Below, one piece after another: positions 22,147 to 32,583 of a stretch of 64,000 nucleotides of DNA. Numbering within the stretch: position 1 is the first letter of the stretch; every line of letters begins with the position of its first letter. Made by a program: the position numbers and the translations under genes. Origin of the DNA: Hibiscus mutabilis (taxonomy: Eukaryota; Streptophyta; Magnoliopsida; Malvales; Malvaceae); contig CM033726.1 in NCBI GenBank assembly GCA_019671005.1, positions 3,906,001 to 3,970,000 on the forward strand, written 5' to 3'. Below the pieces are notes generated by a model, which searched no databases, had not been told where the DNA came from, and saw nothing but the letters and a program-made list of their open reading frames with translations.

Positions 22147-23254
22147 CTGGCATTGCACGTCAATTCCACAACGTAGCTGCATTTCATATATATCAATGAT
22201 TATATATTATATTTGAATAATGTTATCTCTAAAATTCGAATCTAAATATTTAAACGTGGATGAAACATTAATATATAATTTTAGGTAAATAAAAAGTTTG
22301 TTTGTTATTTTAAATAATATATAACCTTAAATTTAACGAAAAAATGGATGGAAAATTATAATTTAATGGGAATAATCAAGGAAAAAATGATTAAATCTAT
22401 TTAGTTCACTACAGATGTTATTAAATAAATTTGGCCCATTGCGTCATCCATCTCTCTATCTTATTTTTTTTCAAAATGAACTTTCATCTTTTTTCATATG
22501 TCAAAAAAAAAAGATAATTATTTAAAAATTATAATAAAATAAATAAATTTTATTAATTTGGACTATGAATAAGTGACGAGCTAGTTTTGTCTAATAATTT
22601 ATTAAGGACAGAGATGTGAAAACCAAGAAGACGATAAAACGGAAAGGCTGCTTACGCTTTTGTGGCGGCATAGATTGTGAAAAGAGGATGCGAAGGCACA
22701 ACAACGGAAGCACCAGAGCCGACGTTGACAACCGCACCGCGCTTCCTATTTATCATCGCCGGCAGCACCTCTCTGCTAACCCAAGTCGTCCCTTCCAAAT
22801 TAACCCTAATAATCCTCATCACCACTTCCTCATCCACCTCATGTAAATACATGGCTTTGGGGTACGTTATCCCCACATTGTTAACCAACACACCGACTTC
22901 CACCGCCTCTTCTATCAACTTGATGCCGGGTGATACGTCGCCGGAGAAATCATGGGCCACCACCTCGATCTTTACATGCGGGAATTGGGCTTGGATTTCT
23001 GTGGAAACTGTTTTGAGCTTGTGTGGGTTCCTACTGACGAGTATTAGGTAGAGTCCTCGGCAAGCTAGTTGGGTGGCGAAGGCTTTGCCTATGCCGTCGG
23101 TGGCTCCGGTGATGAGAGCCCATGAACCGTAGTTAGAGAGGTCCTTGGGGGATCTGAAAATAGTGGTGAAAAGCCATTTGAGAAGGGAAAAGGAGTGGTT
23201 GAGGAAGGAGAGGAAACCTAGAAATGAGACGGCAAACAGCCATAAAGATTGCAT
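22147..23254 (-). pseudogene. KCR1: Second KCR copy, 3' truncated
   Basis: Exon 1 (22656-23254) is intact for 199 codons from ATG at 23254: hydrophobic N-terminal segment, TGATDGIGKA cofactor motif, NNVG, a GSGAS serine region, and the complete catalytic YAATK. The alternative upstream ATG at 23308 would add 18 residues not expected of the family. A GTAAGC donor follows at 22655; reading through gives TAA at once. A degraded exon-2 remnant ends GIDVQCQ at 22147 with GTATAA after it. No exon 3 (PLYVATKM ... DSRK end) is found down to the LINE at 20996, so the copy cannot make a full KCR. The longer, untouched exon 1 suggests it was lost more recently than the 7250-8884 copy. It could be read as a truncated SDR fragment if transcribed. 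Confidence 0.8.
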
Positions 23255-23459
23255 TGTTCTGTTCGCGGTGGTTGATGCGGAGAGCCTTTGTTTGTTGGTT
23301 GGTTGCAATATCGAGGTTTCGGGTTTATTAATATTGGCTGGAAATCAGCGTTTTAATTTGACGGGAACTTCTAAAAGTGTCCGAACTAATTTTTTCTTTA
23401 TTATTTTTCGGGTAGATAGATGTTTGATATTTTATTTTGTTATTTAAATATTTTTTTTT

Positions 23460-24056
23460 ATTATGATTGTTAAAAAAAATTGTTATTCAACCAAAACATA
23501 ATATATGACTTATTTTTGTTATTTTTTAATTTTTATTTTAAGAAAAATAAAAAAATCTTTAATTTTAAAAAACACTAAAAAACTTTAATTTATTTAAAAA
23601 ATCCAAATTCTAACCCTTAAATACTTAAATCCCTAAATTCCCTCCTCCAACAACCGATTCAACCACCATCAACTGCTTTTACCTTCGTTGGACCACCACG
23701 ACTAAAAATTAAATCATCTCGTCGTCGAAAATTGACGAATGAACTGTCGATTACATCGTCGACGAACATCCAACAATTTAAAAAAAAGAGGCTGATTAAG
23801 CTCTAACCGATGACTAAAAGTAGAAGATGTTGAATGGTGAGATACACGACGTTTGGACGGTGAATGGTGAACTATCGACTTGTGGGGATGTCAGGTGGTG
23901 AGAGAGATGTAATTTGTGGGTTTGATTGAAAAAAATTAAAACTTTTAATTTTTAAAAAATTCAATTTTTTAAAAAATTCATAAATAAAAAAATAAAAAAT
24001 AGGCCACGTATTATATTCGAACTGGATGACAATATTTTTTACAGTCATTGATAAAA
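23460..24056. mobile_element. Foldback element (candidate)
   Basis: The left arm ATTGTTATTCAACC... near 23477 pairs with the reverse complement of GGATGACAATATTTTTTACAG near 24023-24043; AT-rich arms surround a GC-richer centre (23640-23890) with repeated CATCGTCGAC-like words. It abuts the next foldback element. The ends are not exact. Confidence 0.4.
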
Positions 24057-24076
24057 AATATATAATTTAATATTTA

Positions 24077-24892
24077 GGCTTAATAGTAAGAAAGGTGTCC
24101 AACCTATACCCGTTTTTCCAGTTTGGTGCCTAACGTTTTTTTTGGACCACTTTAGTGCCTAACGTTTCCAACATTACTCAAATAGATGCTCAACCGTTAC
24201 TATCTGTTAATTTTTACCGTTAACTTCCGTTAAGTGTCATGTATTAGCTTCTTAAAATTTCAAAATTATATTTAAGATAAATAAAAATTAATACATCTGA
24301 AAAATCCAAAATTATCCTAAAAATTTCAAATAATTCCAAGATAGCCCTCAAATCCCTAACCCCTCAAATTCGGCCACTATCATCGGCGTTGGTCGCGTTT
24401 TCGGTGACGGAATGAAGCGCACTTCCCTCTCCGAACGACCCAGACATCGTTCATCATCTATTATGCCGTCGTTCTTCGTGAATTATTCGAATGAACCATT
24501 CAATGATTTTGACGTTTCACATGGCGTCGATTGATTTTCGGCGACAAGGTGATAGGGTAAATAGTCGCAATGGTCCGACAAAGAATGTGATGGCCGACGG
24601 CGTGACAATCAGCGGTAAAATCATCCTAAATCGGGATTTGGGGTTTGGGTGTTAGGTATTTTAATTTTTAGGGCTGTTTTGTGATAATTTTGGGTTTTTT
24701 CGGTTATTAATTTTTTTATTTATTTTAAAATATAACTTTAGAATTTTAAGAAGCTGACACGTAACACTTAACAGAAATTAACGGTAAAAATTAACGGGCA
24801 ATAACGACTAAAAATCTATTTGAATAATGTTAAAAATATTAGACACCAAATTGAAAATACAAATATAGATGCACTTTTCTCACTATTAAGCC
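24077..24892. mobile_element. Foldback MULE with perfect 9-bp target duplication
   Basis: Flanked by TAATATTTA on both sides (24068-24076 and 24893-24901). Ends GGCTTAATAG and CTATTAAGCC are exact inverse complements, and the inverted arms extend some 280 bp each, leaving a loop at about 24370-24620 with higher GC (around TCGGCGTTGGTCGCG). The 9-bp duplication and long arms indicate a Mutator-like non-autonomous element. No transposase is present. Confidence 0.82.
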
Positions 24893-24901
24893 TAATATTT
24901 A

Positions 24902-26935
24902 TTTATTTTATCGTTAAGGCTTTTAAGTTTTAGCGTTAGATCGTGTCTGAACTGAAATGAAACAGTAATAAATATCTTTATCATGTGTGCCACGTTGCTG
25001 TTTATGGTACGATACGAGTTAGAGACGGAGGATCACGAGTCAGATCTCCGAATTTTAAAATTGTTCGAATACGTTTTTATTTTTAAATTATCTTTTTATT
25101 TTTATTTGAATATAATTATGGTCTCATCAAACTGTTTATTTTTATTTTTTATATTCTATTAAATTATAGATTTTAGATCTTTTAAGAAATAGAATATTTT
25201 TTTATAAAATTTTGTTTTCTCTCCCATCTAGGTGAGATTACGATTATAATTAAGATTTGTAATATATATATATATATATTTAGACTATCACATCAGCATA
25301 GTTGACTGTCACGTCAGTATCGTTAACTGTCGTGTCAATACTGTAACGGTCAATATTTTTTAATGGGCTAATTTACTGCAATGTACAAATTGAAAGATCT
25401 AATTGAACACATTTTCGCGCGAAGAACAACATTATTTATTTGGGTTAAATTCGGGGAGAAAATAACCCCTTTAACCTTGATTTTTTAATAAGGATAAAAA
25501 ATAAATTTCATTAAAATAAAAAAATATACAACAAAATCATATGCTCAACCATAAAAAAATCTTGGATACCAAATTTTAAAAAAATACGGAAAAAGAGAAA
25601 TTAAAGTATATAAATCATAGAAAAACACAAAACTACTGAAAAAATAAATGAAAAACTGTCGCATAGGGTGACGAAGACTACCGTCGTAGGCAGTATACAC
25701 TCGAAGAAAAACTAGAGAAACATTTTAGAAAGAAAATCATGGTTATTTTATTTTATCTTTAAACCAAGGTATCTTTATAATAGAGATTACACAGTCTATA
25801 AATAATGACTAATTTTCTCGTTACGAATATTTTGATTAAGAGTCAAACGGTTAATCATGAAAAATATTCTATTCTCATGAGTAAATATTGAAACACTGGT
25901 CTCATAAATAAAGGATGAGGTGGGTAATCACCACAACACATCTCATAATTGTTTTTTTAAATTTAATTACGCATTTTTTATAAAAATACACATTTACTTT
26001 TATATTGAATTGATTTAATTATTTCTATTTGATATATATAATTGTAAAATAATGTTAAATTATTAATTACTATAATATGTGCAAATTAAATTAAAATGTC
26101 CAATATAAAATTATACAAATTCGTATATTATGTCACAATACCTTTCACAGAAATGAATGAATAATTTTGAAATTTATTCCTAATTAATGAATTCTGAAGT
26201 TTCGAACTTATTACACGCAGTTCAATAGTCGAGGCGAAACGGAACACACCTGCCGCCCAGTAAATGATGCATTCATTTGTTCCAGTCTTGACATCACATC
26301 AACAGAAATGAATGCCATCAACCTCGCTTGTCTCATCCAAGAGCGTATAATTTTATGTTAAAAATAAATTTATAAAATTTTAAAGTGTAAATTTATAAAA
26401 ATTTTAATAAAAAATATATAAAAAATTTAAAATTTTTAAATAATATATAAATTTTAAATTTTCATAACCTCAATCCTTCTCTATCTCAACCCAATTCTGA
26501 GTTAAGTTTCCACAAATAAACATTCAATAAAATAAGATTTCTACTTGCTTAGTAAGAATTTCATATATCAACTAGGAGAAATTATTAAATGAATTCGACT
26601 CATTATGTCACTTATAGTCTATCCAATAATATTTACTTGTTTTAGTATGCAACAGGAAAAAATATAAAAATTAAAAATGCATAAAAATTCATATTTGAGG
26701 GAAAAAATAAAAGATTAAAATTGAGGTGTTGGATTTGGTGCCAATTTGTTGTCCCATCCTAAACAGTTGCATTCAACTCCACACCGCAAATGGAATGATT
26801 TAAATCCAACTTTTCTAAAGTACCTTTCAGGTAACGACATCGATTGACTGAAACACGTGTCAGTTTCACGAACAATACATCAACTCAGAAAGCAAAATAA
26901 TTTATATTATAGTTCAACTAATTTAATGACATCAT
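24902..26935. other. AT-rich intergenic, RGS1 3' flank
   Basis: No gene recognised. Contains a (TA)n microsatellite at 25262-25281 and a GTCAYGTCAGTATCGTTAACTGTCGTG-like direct repetition near 25285-25340. The part near 26930-27250 lies just downstream of the RGS1 stop and may hold its 3' UTR. Confidence 0.4.
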
Positions 26936-27257
26936 GCTATTTCCTTCATCCTTGTATAAAAGTAACACATTTGGACCAACATTTTATTATCAACATAAAT
27001 GCTGGACTCTCCTAAAAGAAGAATGAGAAGCAAGATGAGTTTGATCTTCTTAAATTCTTGTAGGTTTTGTATTCTCATTTCTACAACTTTATACTTACTA
27101 AAAGCTTTTGGTGCATGGACAGAAGATAGACACGACAATCCGTATATACGTATCGTATATATGCATTTCCTTTTATTGGTATAAATGAAAGAAATAAAGG
27201 ACAAAATAATATGAATTTACATTTAAAAAGATTGATGATCTAGAGATCTTACATCTG

Positions 27258-29632
27258 TTATGGGTATGGATCATGGACATCTTGGCCCGAGCCACACGAA
27301 AGATGATCATGGTGAAAGGGATCGTCGGTAGCGTGAACACAACTCAACCTGGGTGAGAAGCTGTATGCTCCGCTCGTCTGTTCCATTTCGTGGCCATTCG
27401 ATCTAGCCGCACTGGTTTCATCTTTGAGTTTGATGAAGTACATGGATGACCAGTAATCTTTTGCCAAGTTCTGTAGTGGAAATTTTATATATGAATGGAT
27501 ACAGCTATATATAAACTATATGATGGACTAACCACTAGGAATAGTAATGATTTATGTATGCCGAATTTAAAAAATGAAACCAACCGTTTTCATCAACTGT
27601 ATTAGTTCGTTTAGTGCATCAGTAAAGAGATTGGGATGTGTTAGATCAGTGGTGTTCAAAATCGCTTGCCGGCTTCTATGAGATACGTTTACTTCCATTG
27701 CTGCACCTGTATGACAAAGTTGTTCAAGGTTATATAAATGGATCATGGCAATTATTAATGCAAACATGATTTCTCGAATAAAATACAAAGCTCTAAAAAA
27801 GGTCGAAATCGAGCTTTATGAATGAAACGATCATGGAAGATAGATACCACACTATTGAATGAAATGATGCAGATAAAAAATCTCTCGAAAAATAAGATAA
27901 CAAACCTGCAATTATGTATTTATTAATGATATGTCGTGCCATGTAAATCCTTCTTACAGGGTCATCTATCGGAATTTTCCCAAGCTCATGCACCTCTTCA
28001 AAGAAATGTACGTTTTCCCCAGCTAAACAACTACGATCAAGATGAAAAAAGTTCGATTTCAATTTTCTTTTAATCTTTTAAGGTCAATAATGTGTTCTTT
28101 GGTTTATGATACTGTAATAGTGAAGAAAGTTTTCTGCGAAAACCGTTGCCCCTTTCTTTTTCCCTAAGGTAATTGAGACTTTTGTCAAAATCTAACCAAG
28201 TGGCCTAGCCTAGGGAACATATGAAGTGTACCTGTCTGCAAATGCCATAAAAGACTGGCGGAACTTTTTGTCCGTAAGAAGCTTATCCAATGGTTCGTTA
28301 GGATCGATGACAGCGGCTTGTTCTCTACGCAATAGCAGTCCGCTATCTGGTATGCCCAGAGCTTGACACATTGTTTTGAATTCTAAAGGCTCCCTTTTTA
28401 TGAAGCCGATTTGTGTGAGCAAAGGCTGAGAAATCGATATTGAAAAGAAAACCAGTACAAGAGTGCTTGCCTGTGAAACATAGCTGAACCAAGTTAGCAA
28501 AAACATGATAAACATAAGACTCCAGTAACTTGTATGTCAACTGACTAAGGCAAGCCAACCAAGACGCTAAGTAAACATATCGATAACAAACATACCGTAG
28601 TTAGAAGGAGAAATCGGGAGGTGACTTGAAGCCATGAGATATTATCATGAACTTCATTCAAGATGTAAGCGGAAATCCAGAGTCCTGAGAAGAACAAAGG
28701 AGCATGAATAAGAAAATAACTTTCATTCAAGATGTTGCACTAAAGAATGTTTCCTTTATCATCGGTGATGCTAATATAATGTAGACACATGCAGAACAAA
28801 ATGAAGGAAACGTCTGCCTTCCAAGGAACATGGATAAACACGTACCAATTAGTGAGGCCGAGACACGTATTCCCCGCCACAGGTCTTTGAGCTCATCAAA
28901 CCTAAATTCTATATGCCGAATAGCCCCTGTCAAAATGACCAAAACAGCGATATACGACGAGTGGAGACATAATGCAATGATCATCCAGAAAGTTCCCAAG
29001 TGACATCTGTAATTGAGAGGCTTCATCATTTGAGCAACTACACAACAGTAACTCCAGTTAAAAACACGAATCACATAGGAGTGGAAGCAAAAATGAGTCA
29101 AAAGGATTATCATAAAAATCATATTGGATTGATAACAGAAAAGAGTCGAAAGAGTTATCATAAATAAGCTTGAGCCTTGATGATTAATCCACAAATTCCG
29201 AAGTGTCAACAAGAAAATATTTAGTCGGGGCAGGAATGACTCGAGTACAAGAGTGTTATTTGAACTTGTAATTCTCACGTGGTAATTTACAAGTTCCATG
29301 CATGTTGTTAAAACCATGAACGTAATAGACTAAAGGACATTTTATTGGACAATAAGAATTAAGCAGCATAATAATACTTTTAAGTTCCCTAATGTTTGTA
29401 GACAATAATTGCATATACTAATTGAATATGTCTGTTAACTGTATAAATAAGTTCAGATAAACAATCGAAACAAATTTTTGGGGAAATTTTTGCCGACACT
29501 TGAACTTCATTGCAGTCTGTTTAGCCTAATGAAATAAATAGGTTTCTAAGATTCTTACTTGCAGCGCCGGCGATCCATGGCAAGACAATTAGTGGAAGAA
29601 AAAAATGAGATCTAATTGGTGGTAAACGCCTC
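27258..29632 (-). CDS. RGS1: RGS1, seven-transmembrane regulator of G-protein signalling (5' end missing)
   Basis: Plant RGS1 is a plasma-membrane protein whose C-terminal RGS domain accelerates GTP hydrolysis by the G-alpha subunit (GPA1); it acts in sugar sensing and receptor signalling. Seven exons with canonical GT-AG borders join in one frame: 29559-29632, 28846-29037, 28596-28684, 28232-28470, 27906-28030, 27585-27706, 27258-27470, giving 350 codons to TAA. The first three exons hold membrane segments (FFLPLIVLPWIAGAA; WMIIALCLHSSYIAVLVILTG; SRFLLLTT joined to STLVLVFFSISI). The RGS core spans the last four: PNEPLDKLLTDKKFRQSFMA, GENVHFFEEVHELGKIP, RRIYMARHIINKYI, ALNELIQLMK, then DYWSSMYF. 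The tail SPRLSCVHATDDPF resembles the phosphorylated C-terminus of Arabidopsis RGS1, with Cys where a second Ser is usual. About 110 N-terminal residues (first membrane helices) are absent; an N gap begins 122 bp upstream. No stop or frameshift is seen. Confidence 0.93.
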
Positions 29633-29754
29633 CTGAAAAAATCAACAACGTAGAAACTAATCAATTCCCCACTCCCCTAAAATGGCATCTTTAAACAGAA
29701 AACAACATCTCCGGCACAATTAAACACCGCCTATGTGATACAAACTTGTGGTTT

Positions 29755-29854
29755 NNNNNNNNNNNNNNNNNNNNNNNNNNNNNNNNNNNNNNNNNNNNNN
29801 NNNNNNNNNNNNNNNNNNNNNNNNNNNNNNNNNNNNNNNNNNNNNNNNNNNNNN
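29755..29854. other. Assembly gap (100 N)
   Basis: Exactly 100 Ns, the usual placeholder for a gap of unknown size. It lies immediately upstream of the first visible RGS1 exon, so the RGS1 start, promoter and first exon(s) are probably in the missing sequence. Confidence 0.98.
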
Positions 29855-31409
29855 CTTAGCTTTTAGCTTCGTACTCGATTAAAATCAGTTTGACAAATTT
29901 TTGTAAAAAAGAAAATAAAAAATACTTTTGAATGGTTTGTTTTAAATTTAGAATGTTTAAAATTATTGTGAAAAATGCTTTTAAGTAAATAAAAAGATTA
30001 TGTATAAACTATAGTTGGTCCCTTTTGTTTTTGGACTGTTTGATCTTGCTTACCGATTTAAAAAAAATTATATTTTAGTCATTTACGTTATCGATTTATA
30101 ACATTAGATAAATAATCTATTTGACCCTTTAACTTTAGTTAAGTCGTCCATCAGCCATTGCTCATCACCATCGTCGGCAACGATCGTTGGACTTCAAAAT
30201 TTTAATTCACTCATTTTAACTTTTTGCACGTGAATTTGATGCTCGTTTCATTTTTTTTACTAATTCATGTACCTCAAAAGATAGAAATAAACAGTTTAGC
30301 ATTCAAATAACTAAATTTAAAGCCATCGATCGTGCATTGAACTGACCCTTCTTTTTAAAAAAATGGTCGTTTTAAAAGCTCGGTCAACTTGAAAATTTTT
30401 GAAATAAAATTTAAATGATAAAATAGATTTAGTCAAATTTGATTAACTCAAAATTATATGATTTAAGTCGATTGAATATTCATTCTTATATTTGCATCTG
30501 AAAAATGATGATTTTAAAGTAATTCAAATTAAAAATATTTGAAATTAAAAAGAAATAAACAAAACATTAGAGCTCGTTTGGTTCTAGAAAATATTTTTTA
30601 TTTTTGTTTTCTATTTTCAGTTTTTCAAAAATTAGAAAAATAAAAATTTGTTTTCAAAAATAAAAAAGTATTTGATTTCTAGTTTGTCAAAATATAAATA
30701 AATAAATAATTATTAAATAAATAAATTGAAATATAAATATAATAAAAATGTTATTATAGTAGTGAAAATTAGAAGGTCGTTAAATAAATTAAAAATTAAA
30801 AATTAGTATTACAAGGATTCGAACCCGGATTAAATAAAGTAAATTATAAAATCCTTATTTTTATTTTTTATTTTTCTAAAATACTTCCAATGAAAACATC
30901 TATTTTTTGAATAAAAATGAGACCAAAGCCGGTACATAAAGATCTTCTTACACATGTAATGAGGGCCATGAACATCGCAGAGCAGGACATCAATAAGAAC
31001 ATTTTTTATTTTTTAAAATTTTACTTATTTTTATTTTTATTTTCTATAAATAATTTTATAATTTTAAGATTAAATATATTTTCTTCAATATTTTTAAATT
31101 TCCAAAAAGATTAAAAACGACTTATATTCTCTAAATCAAACTTATCCTCATATTCTAAATAGTTATCACACACTGTTATGATAATTTAATAGTAAAAGCA
31201 AAAGAATGGAGAAATTTCTAGGAAAATGATAAATTATTGTAAAATATTAGTTTGAAAAAACAAGGACTGAACTGTTTAACGTTACAGGGAACTTCGTAAA
31301 ACTTTGAAGCGGGGTTGTAATATGTGTTATGATGCAATACGCAATCTATAGGGGCCCATAAGTAAAGCAATTAATTAATTAATGAGTAGTCCCAAAAGTT
31401 AAAAGGAGG
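29855..31409. other. AT-rich intergenic with a weak TIR element
   Basis: No N-terminal RGS1 exon could be found here. A possible MITE runs from GAGCTCGTTTGGTTCTAG (about 30571) to CTAAATCAAACTTATC (about 31131-31146), whose ends are imperfect inverse complements. A GGATTCGAACCCGG word at 30806 resembles a Pol III B box but has no A box. Confidence 0.35.
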
Positions 31410-32267
31410 TAAATTACACTAGTGGTCATATAGTTATAGGTTTAGTAACAAAAGGTCTCTCTTTTCTAAAAGGAACAATTGAGTTACTCAATTATAGATT
31501 TAGAAATAAACAAGTTACTCTTTTTTTAAAAGTAATAATTCAGTCTCAATTATAGGTTTAGGAACATATAGGTCATTCGATTTAAATTTTGTGACAAACA
31601 AGTCACTCTGTCATTAAAATTGAAACATAGGCTTGGTATAATAATAATTTTAGTCCCTGAAACTTATGAATTCTGTTAATTTGGTCATAATTCGAAATAA
31701 TTCAATAAACTTAATCATTCTTATTTAAAATTCCTATTAGTGAAGTGGTTGTGTCTACTAGCAGACGACATTAAGATCATAATATGTTTATACATTAGTC
31801 TGTTAACTATCCAATAGTGAAGTGATTGTGTTTGTCGGGATATCACATATGTTGATTATTGAACTACTGAAAAATAGCATGAAATGTGCTAAGTGATCGA
31901 AGGGTGTGTTAGGATGGTACGATGTCGAAATTTTTAAATATAAAAGATTAAGTTTATTGAATTATTTTAAATTATGACCAAATTAATAGAACATCTAAGT
32001 TTTGAAGACTAAAATTATTATTATACCATGCCTTTGTTTCAATTTTATTGACAGAGTAACTTATTTGTTTAAAAATTTAATTGAGTGACTTGTTTTTTTA
32101 ACCTATAATTAAATGACTCAATTGTTACTTTTAAAAGAAGAGTAACATATTTTAAAAGAATAATAATTTATTTATTCTTAAATTTATAATTAAACGATTC
32201 AATTATTATTTTAAAAAATAATATATTTATTACTAAACCTATCACTAAACCACGTCTAATATATTTA
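31410..32267. mobile_element. Foldback element, about 860 bp
   Basis: The left arm (TAAATTACACTAGTGGTC ... ATAGGTTTAG, then repeated AAGTTACTC/TTGAGT units) pairs with the reverse complement of 32020-32267 (GGTTTAGTGATAGGTTTAG). The centre (31740-31900) has a duplicated AGTGAAGTGRTTGTGTYT word. This is similar in style to the other foldback elements but has no clean target duplication. Confidence 0.55.
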
Positions 32268-32583
32268 AAAAAAAAAACATGTATATGTTTGTGTTCACGC
32301 GGTGATGTGGATGCCTCGTGTCTCGAGACCGCGTTGTCTTTGTCGAAGATATAACAGGTGGGCCTCAGTGCTTCGACTCTGGTTTTCTTGTTGAACATAT
32401 CTTCCCTTTTTTCTTGGAAGGTTGTTGAACATATCTTCCCCTTTGGTTTTTATGGGGTAATTACGTGACGCAAGGCCTCCCTTGGGATGTCTTTGCATTT
32501 GGAATCTCTAATATTATTTCATGTCCGTCCATTTAAAAAAAAACTTTTAATGTAATTTTTGTTCTTATTATATTGTTGTGTTT
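32268..32583. repeat. Unclassified, with a 22-bp direct repeat
   Basis: TTGTTGAACATATCTTCCC occurs at about 32390-32408 and again near 32423-32441. No protein domain is recognisable. Confidence 0.35.

Noticed and set aside
22652..23308. Complete intronless SDR gene with start at 23308
   Set aside because: Stop falls right after a splice donor, exon 3 motifs are missing, and the 18 extra N-terminal residues are not family-like; the ATG at 23254 fits better.
28727..29317. 196-codon minus-strand frame as a gene
   Set aside because: Only 28846-29037 is an RGS1 exon; the rest is intron read-through beyond GT and AG borders that give a continuous RGS1 frame.
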